This document shows positions 17,820 through 25,943 of a DNA stretch of 64,000 nt, piece after piece. A program made the translations under genes and the position numbers. The first letter of the stretch is position 1. Each line of letters starts with the position of its first letter. The stretch spans positions 1 to 64,000 of the forward strand of contig CAVXGZ010000008.1 of assembly GCA_963761325.1 (NCBI GenBank). The letters are read 5' to 3'. Below the pieces are notes generated by a model. That model did no database searches. It saw nothing but the letters and a program-made list of their open reading frames with translations, and had not been told where the DNA came from. Source of the stretch: Streptantibioticus_C sp963761325. GTDB taxonomy: Bacteria; Actinomycetota; Actinomycetes; Streptomycetales; Streptomycetaceae.

Positions 17820-18733
17820 CCGCGTCCCCTCACGTCGAAGGCGTCCCGCAGGCCGTCGCCGATCGCGTTGAAGGCGCAGACGACGAGGATGACGGCGAGG
17901 CCGGGCGGCAGGATGAGCCACCAGCGTCCCGAGTAGGTGGCGGTGAGCCCGGCGGAGAGCATCCCGCCCCAGTCGGTGGCCGGCGGCTGCAGGCCGAGTC
18001 CGAGGTAGGAGACGTAGGCGACCAGCAGGATCGCGTCGGCGACCTGGAACGTCGCGGCGACGACGATCGTCGAGACCGAGTTCGGCAGGATGTGCCGGCT
18101 GATCGCCCGGGTGTGGGTGCCGCCGATCGCGCGGAGGGTCTGCACGTAGTCGCGGTTCTTCAGCGTCAGCGTCTCCGCCCGGATGAGGCGGGACGGCACG
18201 AGCCAGGAGACCAGTCCGAGGATGACGATCAGCCCGAACACGCCGGGGGTGGAGATGGCCGAGACGACCAGCAGGATGAACAGCGCCGGGATCGCGATGC
18301 CCGCGTCGACGACGCGCATCATGACCGCGTCGACCCAGCCGCCGGCGTAACCGGCCGCCGCGCCCCACAGCGTCCCGATCACGGTGGCGAGGATGCCCGA
18401 CGCCAGGCCGACCAGCAGTGACACCTTGCCGCCGAACATCAGCCGGCCGAGTTCGTCGTGCCCGACCGCATCGGTGCCGAGCAGATGGCCGGCGCCCGGC
18501 GCGAGGTTGACCTGCGAGAGCGCCGTGTGGGTCTGGTCGGTCGGGTACAGCAGCGGACCGGCGAAGCAGAAGAGGAAGAACAGCACGACCACGGCCAGCC
18601 CGGCGACGGCGAGCCGGTTGCGCGCGAAGCGGCGTGCCACCAGGCGCAGTCCGACGGCTCCGACCGCGTCGGGCGGCCCGTCGCCGGACGGCCCGCCGCC
18701 GGGCAGTTGGCCCGACTGCAGTACGGCGCTCAT
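17816..18733 (-). CDS. Peptide-type ABC permease, OppC/DppC family
   Basis: 305 residues. A cytoplasmic N-terminus leads to a first helix (LAVAGLAVVVLFFLFCFAG), an extracytoplasmic loop with LLGTDAVGHDELGRLMFGGKVSLLVG, and a five-helix core with the coupling EAA-type loop (IGGTHTRAISRHILPNS). This is the C-type permease of Opp/Dpp importers. The ATG overlaps the stop of the upstream B-type permease gene, and its own stop overlaps the ATPase start. Confidence 0.9.
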   Translation of the reverse strand: MSAVLQSGQLPGGGPSGDGPPDAVGAVGLRLVARRFARNRLAVAGLAVVVLFFLFCFAGPLLYPTDQTHTALSQVNLAPGAGHLLGTDAVGHDELGRLMFGGKVSLLVGLASGILATVIGTLWGAAAGYAGGWVDAVMMRVVDAGIAIPALFILLVVSAISTPGVFGLIVILGLVSWLVPSRLIRAETLTLKNRDYVQTLRAIGGTHTRAISRHILPNSVSTIVVAATFQVADAILLVAYVSYLGLGLQPPATDWGGMLSAGLTATYSGRWWLILPPGLAVILVVCAFNAIGDGLRDAFDVRGRG

Positions 18734-19689
18734 GAGCGGCCTTCTTTCACTCGTGGGTCGATGATCCGCTGGACGACGTCGGCGATCAGCGTGCCGACGA
18801 CGGTCGCGATCGAGATGACGAGGACGCAGCCGAGGAGTACGGGGTAGTCGGACGACTGGGCGGCGCTCCAGAACAGCAGTCCCATGCCGGGGTAGTTGAA
18901 GAGCTGCTCGACCACGAGCGCGCCGCCGAACAGCACGGGGACGTAGTAGCCCAGCATGGCGACGACCGGGGTCAGGGAGTTTCGGAACACGTGCCGCCAC
19001 AGGATCGCGCGCTGCCGCGAACCGCTGGCCCTGGCGGTCCTGACGTAGTCCTCGGACAGGTTCTCCAGCGTCGCCGCGCGGGTGTACCGGCTGAAGACGG
19101 CGACCACGGACGCGGCGCCGGCGATGACCGGCAGGACCAGTCCCGCGGGGTCGGAGAAGACCTGGGCGAGGGTGTCGCCCTGCGGTGCCTGCGGGGGGAA
19201 CCAGGGCAGGACCTGGCTGAAGACCAGCACCAGGAGCAGCCCGAGGAAGTAGACGGGTGTGGAGTAGGCGATGAAGCTCAGCGTGGTGATGACGTAGTCC
19301 ACCGGTTTGTTGCGCCGCACCGCCTGCCACATCCCGAGCGGGACCGCGAGCACGAGTCCGGCCAGTGCCGACAGGACGGTCAGCACGAGCGTCTTGGGAA
19401 GGCGCTCCGCGATGAGCTGCGCGACCGGCTCGTTGAGGGTGTACGAGGTTCCCAGGTCACCGTGGAGCAGGGTGCGCAGGTAGTAGAGGTACTGCACGGG
19501 CAGTGGTTCGTCGAGGCCCTGCTGGCGGTTGAACGCGGCGATCTGCTGGGCGGTCGCCTGCGGCCCGAGGATCCCGCGGGCGGGACCGCCGGGGAGCGCG
19601 TGCAGCAGGCAGAAGACCACCACCGTGACGATGAGGATCACCGCGACGGCCTGCAGGACGCGTCTGGTCAGGTACAGGAGAGTGGTCAT
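18730..19689 (-). CDS. Peptide-type ABC permease, OppB/DppB family
   Basis: 319 residues with six helices. The N-terminal LTRRVLQAVAVILIVTVVVF and HALPGGPARGILGPQAT are characteristic of B-type permeases. The cytoplasmic coupling loop TARASGSRQRAILWRHVFRNSL is present. It pairs with the OppC-type protein to form the membrane channel. It lies 48 bp downstream of the binding-protein gene, with no obvious hairpin in the gap. Confidence 0.9.
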   Translation of the reverse strand: MTTLLYLTRRVLQAVAVILIVTVVVFCLLHALPGGPARGILGPQATAQQIAAFNRQQGLDEPLPVQYLYYLRTLLHGDLGTSYTLNEPVAQLIAERLPKTLVLTVLSALAGLVLAVPLGMWQAVRRNKPVDYVITTLSFIAYSTPVYFLGLLLVLVFSQVLPWFPPQAPQGDTLAQVFSDPAGLVLPVIAGAASVVAVFSRYTRAATLENLSEDYVRTARASGSRQRAILWRHVFRNSLTPVVAMLGYYVPVLFGGALVVEQLFNYPGMGLLFWSAAQSSDYPVLLGCVLVISIATVVGTLIADVVQRIIDPRVKEGRS

Positions 19690-19737
19690 GGGCTTTCCGG
19701 ACGGTTCGGATCGGGGGCGCGGGCGCTCGCCGGCCGG

Positions 19738-21549
19738 CTACTTGCCGGTCCACTTCCACTGGGCGGGGTGGAAGTCGGCGAGCGAGTCCTGCGCGAAGCC
19801 GCCCAGACCGTTCTTGACGACCGAGATCTGGTAGTCGGGCTCCGGGAGCCAGATGACGGGCAGGTCCTTCGCCACCGCCGCGCTGTACTCCTGGACCGCC
19901 GCGTTCGAGGTCGAGGTGGTGGAGGCGGTGATGAGCTTGTCGACCCGCGGGTCGGAGTAGTTGCCGAAGTTCGAGCCGCCCTTGGTCTGGAAGAGCGAGT
20001 CGCCGGTCGGGAAGGCGGAGAAGTACCAGCTTCCCGCGGTCCCGAAGAAGGAGAGCTGCCACTTGCAGATGGACTGGCCCGGAGTGCACTGCGGGGTCTG
20101 CGCCAGCACCGAGTTGACCGGGGCCGTCCTGATCGAGAACCCGATGCCGGTCCTGGCGAGCGACGACTGGATGGCGCTCATCATGTTGTCCGTCACGGTC
20201 GAGCCGGACTGCGAGAGCACCTGCATCTGGAACCTGGTGCCCTTGGCGACGCCGGCGCCGCACTGGGAGGCGGCGGTGCCCGGCCGGGTGCAGACCATGA
20301 CGCCGCCCGACTCGCTCCAGCCGTGGCTGGTCAGCAGCGCCCTGGCCTTCGCGGTCGAGAAGGGGTAGGGGTTGCTCTTCTGGACCGGCGAGACGAAGTC
20401 GGACGCCTGCCCCTGCGGGACCGGGCCGTAGCCGGGGACCGCGGTGCCGTTGAAGATGACCTTCGACAGGCTGTTCTGGTCGATGGAGGTCTGCACCGCC
20501 TGGCGGGCGTAGAGCTGCTTGAAGACCGGTCCCATGGTGGGGTTGTCGAAGTTGTACGGCATGTACGTGATCGCCCAACCGGCCCACGGCTTGACCGTGT
20601 ACCCGTTGCGCGTGAACGACGACTTCTGGTCGAGGTCGGTCGCGTTGATGTAGCCGTAGTCGACCTGGCCGGCGCGCAGCGCGTTCTCCTCGGCGTCCGT
20701 CGTGGTGAACGGCAGGAGGTTCACCGTGGCGATGTTCGCCTTCTCGCCGCCGTCGTACTTCTTGTCGGCGGTGAGCACCACCTTGCCGGACGTCGAGAAG
20801 GACTTGATCGAGTACGGGCCGCTGTCCGTCTTCCACAGCGGGTCCGTCGCGTACCCGGAGATGTTCTTGGCGGCGGTGTTGAGGTACGTCCACACCTTCC
20901 GCGCGCCGGCGGTCGTCTCGTCGGCGTCGGACACCGCGGCGGACGCGCTGGTGCGGTCCCAGGTGTGCTGGGGCAGCGGGGTGATCAGGCTCAACTCGTT
21001 GGCGAGCATCCACTGGTCGTTGTAGGCGCGGTCGAAGGTGATGGTGAAGTGGCGGGCGTCGACGACGCGCAGGGACGTCCAGTTGTCGGGTGCCTTGCCC
21101 GCGTTGTAGCCGGCCCACTGCGCCTTGTCCGCCTTGATGAGGTCGAACCAGAACTGGACGTCGCGCGAGGTGACCGGCTTGCCGTCGCTCCAGTGCCGGT
21201 CGCCGAGTGTCACCTCGACGCTCTTGCCGTCGTGGGCGAAGTCGGCGGCGGTGGCTATGGACGCCTTCTTGTCCCACGCGATCCCGCCGGTGGAACCGTC
21301 GTAGGCGATGAGCGGCTCCCACAGGGCCGCGGCGATGGAGCCGTTGTTGGTGTTGAGGTGGGCCGCGGTGCCGATCGGCAGGATCCAGTTGGGGGTGAAG
21401 TCGGCGGGCAGCGCGTAGTTGATCGAGTGGGACGACGCGGACGACGGGCCGTTCGATCCGGCGCAACCCGCGAGCAGCGCACTCACCGAGACGGCGACGC
21501 CCGCGAAGAGCGCCAGGCGGCGGCGTTCCGCCGTGTGAACAGGGAACAT
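19738..21549 (-). CDS. Peptide-type ABC substrate-binding lipoprotein
   Basis: 603 residues, family 5 extracellular solute-binding protein. The signal peptide ends in the lipobox LLAGC with C29 as the lipidated residue. Family hallmarks follow: LWEPLIAYD, the cluster HWSDGKPVTSRDVQFWFDLIK and GYGPVPQGQ. These proteins bind oligopeptides, nickel complexes or oligosaccharides; the adjacent ROK kinase and regulator favour a sugar-containing ligand, while the M81 peptidase favours a peptide. The GGAG ribosome-binding site lies at a good distance from the ATG at 21549, just downstream of the divergent control region. Confidence 0.92.
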   Translation of the reverse strand: MFPVHTAERRRLALFAGVAVSVSALLAGCAGSNGPSSASSHSINYALPADFTPNWILPIGTAAHLNTNNGSIAAALWEPLIAYDGSTGGIAWDKKASIATAADFAHDGKSVEVTLGDRHWSDGKPVTSRDVQFWFDLIKADKAQWAGYNAGKAPDNWTSLRVVDARHFTITFDRAYNDQWMLANELSLITPLPQHTWDRTSASAAVSDADETTAGARKVWTYLNTAAKNISGYATDPLWKTDSGPYSIKSFSTSGKVVLTADKKYDGGEKANIATVNLLPFTTTDAEENALRAGQVDYGYINATDLDQKSSFTRNGYTVKPWAGWAITYMPYNFDNPTMGPVFKQLYARQAVQTSIDQNSLSKVIFNGTAVPGYGPVPQGQASDFVSPVQKSNPYPFSTAKARALLTSHGWSESGGVMVCTRPGTAASQCGAGVAKGTRFQMQVLSQSGSTVTDNMMSAIQSSLARTGIGFSIRTAPVNSVLAQTPQCTPGQSICKWQLSFFGTAGSWYFSAFPTGDSLFQTKGGSNFGNYSDPRVDKLITASTTSTSNAAVQEYSAAVAKDLPVIWLPEPDYQISVVKNGLGGFAQDSLADFHPAQWKWTGK

Positions 21550-21854
21550 GATTCTCCTCAGGGTGGCCGACCCGAGTGTCCCGGCGCGACGGGGCGACGT
21601 CGAGGGATCGGTGCGTGCGGAAACAGTCAACGACCTCGCGGGACGAAAAAACAAACGATGATCTATAACAAGTAAGTTTCTGCCGATTCGACAAAAGGAC
21701 TGGCGGTGGGCCGCGGCACCCCGCGACCGCCGCTTCCTCGCAGCTCCGGGCGTGCTGAGCCGCACTCAGGCATGCCGTGGAAGTCGCTTCCCCGGGTACG
21801 GCGGCGGGCGTACGCTCGTCGCCACCACCCCTCGCCGCGGAAGTTAGTTCGTCC
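21550..21854. promoter_or_regulatory. Divergent control region with ROK-type inverted half-sites
   Basis: 305 bp between the importer operon and the ROK regulator. A 12-mer ggacgaaaaaac at 21641-21652 recurs in inverted orientation as ggacgaactaac (minus strand, 21854-21843) with 10 of 12 bases identical. The second copy directly abuts the regulator's start codon. The AT-rich patch 21645-21695, unusual for this genome, includes aagtaagttt and probably carries the importer promoter. I infer binding by the adjacent ROK regulator. Confidence 0.45.
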
Positions 21855-23078
21855 ATGCCTGACATAAGTGCGCCGCACCGAAGCGGTACCAGGGACTCCT
21901 CCTCCCTCGCCGCGCGCGTCCTCGAACTCATCGCCTCCGGGCAGGGGACGTCCCGTACCGAACTGGCGGAACTGCTGGGAGCCGCGCCGTCGACGATCTC
22001 GCTCACGGTCGGTCAGTTGGTGAGCCGCGGACTCGTCGCGGAGGAGGGCACCCGCGCGTCCACCGGGGGCCGTCCCCGCAAGGTCCTGCGGCTCGGCGGC
22101 ACGGACGAGTTCGCCGTCGCGGCCGACCTCGGCGGCGGGCACGCGCGGATCGGGCTGTTCCTGCCCGGGGGCGGCCTGACCGACGTCTCGACCGTCCCCT
22201 TCGCCATCGCCGACGGCCCCGAGGCGGCCTTGTCGAAGCTCGCGGAGACGCTGGAGGCCCTCGCGGAACGGCACGGCCGGGAGCGGCTGCGCGGGGTCGG
22301 GCTCTCCCTGCCGGGACCGGTCGACGTCGAGTCCGGCACCGTCACCCTGCCGTCCCGGATGCCCGGCTGGAACAGGTTCCCGGTGGGCGCCTGGCTGGAC
22401 GAGCGGTTCGGGCTGCCGGCCGCGGTCGACAACGACGCCAACTGCATGGCCGTCGGCGAGCACGCGGTGCAGCCCGTCGAGCGGCGTCAGTCGATCATGG
22501 TGAAGATCGGCTCCGCGATCGGCGCCGGCGTCATCGTCGACGGCCGGCTCTACCGCGGTGCGACCGGCGCGGCCGGCGACATCACGCACGTGCGCATCGA
22601 CGCGGCCGGCGACATCCCCTGCTCGTGCGGCAACACCGGCTGCCTGGAGACCGTCGCGTCCGGATCGGCGCTGGTGCGCATCCTGCGCGAGCGCGGGCGT
22701 GAGGTCGCCTCGATCGGGGACGTCGTGCGGCTGGCGTCCGACGCGGATCCGCAGGCGACGCGCGCGGTGCGCCAGGCCGGCAACTACCTCGGCCAGGTGC
22801 TCTCCGCGAACGTCAACTTCTTCAACCCCGACGCCGTCTACCTCGGCGGCATCCTCTCCACCCTCGAACCGTTCGTCGCCGCCGTCCGCAGCCAGCTCTA
22901 CGAGGGGTGCCATCCGCTGGTGACCGAGCACCTGACGATCGAGCGGGCGAGCCTCGGCGCCGACGCCGGCCTGTTCGGCGCCGGGCAGTTCGCGCTCCAA
23001 CGGGCCCTGACCCGCGCGCTGCGCGACGCGCTCGGTGCCGCGCCGCACCACCGCGGCACCGCGCCAACCGGCGCCTGA
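21855..23078 (+). CDS. ROK-family transcriptional regulator
   Basis: 407 residues. An N-terminal winged HTH (about 20-75: ARVLELIASGQGTSRTELAE ... STISLTVGQLVSRGLV) is fused to a ROK sugar-binding domain with AVDNDANCMA and the zinc motif DIPCSCGNTGCLET. The phosphate-binding loop reads DLGGGHARIG, lacking the usual Thr, so kinase activity is unlikely. It should repress the divergent importer and its own operon until a sugar ligand binds. No Shine-Dalgarno sequence is visible before the ATG at 21855; instead a putative operator half-site abuts it. Confidence 0.88.
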   Translation: MPDISAPHRSGTRDSSSLAARVLELIASGQGTSRTELAELLGAAPSTISLTVGQLVSRGLVAEEGTRASTGGRPRKVLRLGGTDEFAVAADLGGGHARIGLFLPGGGLTDVSTVPFAIADGPEAALSKLAETLEALAERHGRERLRGVGLSLPGPVDVESGTVTLPSRMPGWNRFPVGAWLDERFGLPAAVDNDANCMAVGEHAVQPVERRQSIMVKIGSAIGAGVIVDGRLYRGATGAAGDITHVRIDAAGDIPCSCGNTGCLETVASGSALVRILRERGREVASIGDVVRLASDADPQATRAVRQAGNYLGQVLSANVNFFNPDAVYLGGILSTLEPFVAAVRSQLYEGCHPLVTEHLTIERASLGADAGLFGAGQFALQRALTRALRDALGAAPHHRGTAPTGA

Positions 23079-23103
23079 CACCACGCCAACCGCACGAGGA
23101 GCC

Positions 23104-24627
23104 ATGTCGCAACCGCGTACCGCAGTCGTCCGTCCCGTCATCGCGATCGCGGGCATCGGGATCGAATCGTCGACGTTCTCGCCGGCCCGCACCGAGGTCG
23201 CCGCCTTCCACCCGTCGCGCGGCGACGACGTCCTGGCGCGCTATCCCTTCCTCGCCCCCGGGACCCCGCTGTCCGCCGCCGCCGACTGGCGCGGCGCGCT
23301 CGTCGGCAAGGCGCTGCCCGGGGGCACGGTGACCGCCGCCGCGTTCGCCCGGTTGTCCGACGAACTCGTCGAACGGCTCGCCGCCATGCCGCGTCTCGAC
23401 GGGCTCTGGTACGACATCCACGGTGCCATGACGGTCGAGGGGCTCGACGACGCCGAGGCGGTGCTGCTCGCCCGGATCCGCGAGACCGTCGGGCCGGATG
23501 TCGTCGTGTCGACCTCGATGGACTTGCACGGCAACGTCTCGCGCGAACTCGTCCACCGCAGCGACCTGATCACCTGCTACCGGATGGCGCCGCACGAGGA
23601 CTACATGGAGACCAAGGAGCGGGCGGCGCGCAACCTGGTGGAGCTGCTCGTCTCGGGTGCGCCGCGGCCGGTCAAGGCGTGGGTCCCGGTCCCGGTGCTG
23701 CTGCCGGGCGAGCAGACCTCGACGCGCATCGAGCCGGCGCGGAGCGTCTACGCGGCGGTCGCCGACGTCGAGGCTACGGACGGCGTCCTGGACGCGGCGA
23801 TCTGGGTCGGGTACGCCTGGGCCGACGAGCCGCGCAACCGGGCCGCGGCCGTCGTCACCGGGTCGTCGCGGGACGCCGTCACCGCGGGCGCGGAACGTCT
23901 GGCGCGCGGATTCTGGGACCGGCGGCACGAGTTCGCGTTCGTCGCGCCGACCGGCTCCCTCGACTCCTGCCTCGACGACGCCCTCGCCTCGGCCGCGCGG
24001 CCCTACTTCATCAGCGACACCGGCGACAATCCGACCGCGGGCGGGGCCGGCGACGTCACGTGGGGGCTCGGCCGGCTCCTCGCCCGGCCGGAGTTCCGCG
24101 ATCCGGACGGCCCGACCGTCCTGTACGCCTCGGTGCCCGGCCCCGAGGCCGTCGAGACCGCGCGGCGGGCCGGCGTCGGCGCGACCGTCACGGTCACGGC
24201 CGGCGCGGCGGTCGACGACCGCCACGCCGGACCGCTCACCATGACCGGTGTCGTCCACGCGGTCCGGCACGGCGACCGCGACGCGGAGACCGAGGTGGTG
24301 CTCCGGGTCGGCAGCGTCTACGCGATCCTCACCGCGCTCCGCAAGCCGTACCACCACGAGCACGACTTCACCGATCTCGCGCTCGACCCGCGCGGCGCGG
24401 ACATCGTCGTCGTCAAGATCGGCTACCTGGAACCGGAGTTGTTCGAGATGGCCGCGGAGTGGAAGCTCGCGCTGACCCCGGGCGGCGTCGACCAGGACCT
24501 GCTGCGGCTCGGCCACCGGCGCGTCCGGCGCCCGATGTTCCCGTTCGACCGTGACATGGCCGACCCGGACCTGACGGCTCGTGTCATCGCCCCCTCGGAC
24601 GAACCGCTGACCGGAGCCGACGAGTGA
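23104..24627 (+). CDS. M81 family metallopeptidase (MlrC-like)
   Basis: 507 residues. The N-terminal DUF1485 domain contains IGIESSTFSPA, WYDIHGAMTVEGLDDAE, the zinc-binding MDLHGNVS and YRMAPHEDYMETKERA, all standard for MlrC, the last peptidase of microcystin breakdown. The C-terminal MlrC domain follows (SDTGDNPTAGGAGDVT). The protein is cytoplasmic. Homologues are widespread and their natural substrates mostly unknown. An AGGAG ribosome-binding site precedes the ATG. Co-transcribed with the ROK regulator upstream and cutC-like gene downstream. Confidence 0.88.
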   Translation: MSQPRTAVVRPVIAIAGIGIESSTFSPARTEVAAFHPSRGDDVLARYPFLAPGTPLSAAADWRGALVGKALPGGTVTAAAFARLSDELVERLAAMPRLDGLWYDIHGAMTVEGLDDAEAVLLARIRETVGPDVVVSTSMDLHGNVSRELVHRSDLITCYRMAPHEDYMETKERAARNLVELLVSGAPRPVKAWVPVPVLLPGEQTSTRIEPARSVYAAVADVEATDGVLDAAIWVGYAWADEPRNRAAAVVTGSSRDAVTAGAERLARGFWDRRHEFAFVAPTGSLDSCLDDALASAARPYFISDTGDNPTAGGAGDVTWGLGRLLARPEFRDPDGPTVLYASVPGPEAVETARRAGVGATVTVTAGAAVDDRHAGPLTMTGVVHAVRHGDRDAETEVVLRVGSVYAILTALRKPYHHEHDFTDLALDPRGADIVVVKIGYLEPELFEMAAEWKLALTPGGVDQDLLRLGHRRVRRPMFPFDRDMADPDLTARVIAPSDEPLTGADE

Positions 24628-25577
24628 GCCGGGCGGCGGGCGTCCGGCCGGCGCTGGAGATCGCCGTGACGAGCGCCGCCGGTGCCCGTACCGCGCGCGA
24701 CGGCGGGGCGGACCGCGTCGAGTTGTGCTCGGCGCTGGAACTCGGCGGGGTGACCCCGTCGGCCGCGCTGGTCGAGGCGGTGTGCGCGGTCGGCCCGCCG
24801 GTGCAGGCACTGGTGCGCTGCCGGCCGGGCGACTTCGTCTACGACGCCGACGAGATCGCGTTGATGGCGGCCGAGGTGCGCTCGGTCGTCTCCTGCGGCG
24901 CCGCGGGTGTGGTGGTCGGCGCGCTGACCGCGGCCGGCACGCTCGACGCCTCGGCGATGCGCCGGCTGGCGGAGGCCGCCCACCACGCCGGGGCCGCCGC
25001 GGGCCGCCCGGTGCGGGTCACCCTGCACCGGGCCGTGGACCAGAGCGCCGACCCGGTCGCGACCACCGCCCTCGCCGCGGCGCTCGGGTTCACCCGCGTC
25101 CTCACGTCGGGCGGGGCGGCCAGCGCCGTGGACGGCATCTCGGTCATCGGCGAGATCGCCGCGGCCGTTCCCGGTGTCGAGGTGATGGCCGGTGCGGGGG
25201 TGCGGCCCCGCGACGTGGCCCGGCTCGTCGCGGCGGGTGCCACAGCGGTGCACCTGTCAGCGAAGCGCCAGGCGCCCGCGCGCTGCGGCGGGGGCCGGGT
25301 GCCGATGGGCGCCGCGGGCTCGTCGGCCGGCCTGGACACCCACTTCGTCACCGCGGCCGACATCGTCGCCGCGGCCCGGGGGCGGTCGACGCCGTCGCCG
25401 GGTGAAGAACGGGCCCGATGCCCGGGGCCGCGGTTTCGAGCGCGGCGTGTCCTGTCCGGCCCAACCCGGAGCGCGGGCGGCTCGCGGAGGTGGTCGACTG
25501 GCGGGGCCACTCTTCCGTACCTCTTGCAAGGGGAGCCAGCATGGCACTCGTCGTGGTCCTCGACATGCCGGGGATGA
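24624..25577 (+). CDS. CutC-family protein with C-terminal extension
   Basis: 317 residues. Residues 10-257 form the CutC TIM barrel: LEIAVTSAAGARTARDGGADRVELC, RVTLHRAVDQ, RVLTSGGAASAVDG and MAGAGVRPRDV are conserved. CutC has been linked to copper handling, but its real role is doubtful and it often sits in sugar-catabolic operons. The last 60 residues are Arg/Ser/Gly-rich, unlike the family, and run 37 bp into the next gene. This suggests that the native stop was lost by mutation or frameshift near 25395. The GTG start overlaps the M81 stop. Confidence 0.8.
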   Translation: MSRAAGVRPALEIAVTSAAGARTARDGGADRVELCSALELGGVTPSAALVEAVCAVGPPVQALVRCRPGDFVYDADEIALMAAEVRSVVSCGAAGVVVGALTAAGTLDASAMRRLAEAAHHAGAAAGRPVRVTLHRAVDQSADPVATTALAAALGFTRVLTSGGAASAVDGISVIGEIAAAVPGVEVMAGAGVRPRDVARLVAAGATAVHLSAKRQAPARCGGGRVPMGAAGSSAGLDTHFVTAADIVAAARGRSTPSPGEERARCPGPRFRARRVLSGPTRSAGGSRRWSTGGATLPYLLQGEPAWHSSWSSTCRG

Positions 25578-25837
25578 CCCAGGCCCAGTACGAGCAGAGC
25601 GCGGAGAAGGTGGCCGGCCGGCCCGGCCCGGTCAAGAACGTCACGGACTGGCCGGTGGCCGGACTCATCTCGCACACGGCCGCCCCGACCGACAACGGCT
25701 GGCTCGTGGTTGACGTCTGGGAGTCCGAGAAGGCGTTCCAGCAGTTCAGCGAGACCCTCGTGCCGATGCTGCGGGAACTCGGCGTCCCGGACGTGCGACC
25801 GCGGACCTACCCGGTCTTCAACGTGGTCACCCGTTAG
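25541..25837 (+). CDS. Small dimeric alpha/beta-barrel protein
   Basis: 98 residues resembling the ABM/dimeric ferredoxin-like barrel proteins common in Streptomyces: an opening strand ALVVVLDMPGMTQAQYEQ, a central strand DNGWLVVDVWESEKAFQQF and a closing helix VPMLRELGV. Members are often annotated as monooxygenase-like, but no catalytic residue can be named. An AGGGGAG ribosome-binding site supports the ATG at 25541, inside the anomalous tail of the cutC-like gene. Confidence 0.7.
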   Translation: MALVVVLDMPGMTQAQYEQSAEKVAGRPGPVKNVTDWPVAGLISHTAAPTDNGWLVVDVWESEKAFQQFSETLVPMLRELGVPDVRPRTYPVFNVVTR

Positions 25838-25891
25838 CACCGGCGCGCGCATCATGTACTGAACCTGCCCGGCCGGGACACGGAGCCCCTC

Positions 25892-25928
25892 GGGGCCCCT
25901 CGGCCGTAGCGGCGGATCGAGGGGCCCC
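25892..25928. terminator. Bidirectional terminator
   Basis: An 11-bp perfect stem, ggggcccctcg and its complement, with a 15-nt loop lies between two convergent genes and can stop transcription from both sides. Confidence 0.75.
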
Positions 25929-25943
25929 TTCTCGCGCGGGCGG

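Noticed and set aside
23104..24627. Naming the M81 gene mlrC with a microcystin role
   Set aside because: Homology supports the family only; no other microcystin-degradation gene is nearby.
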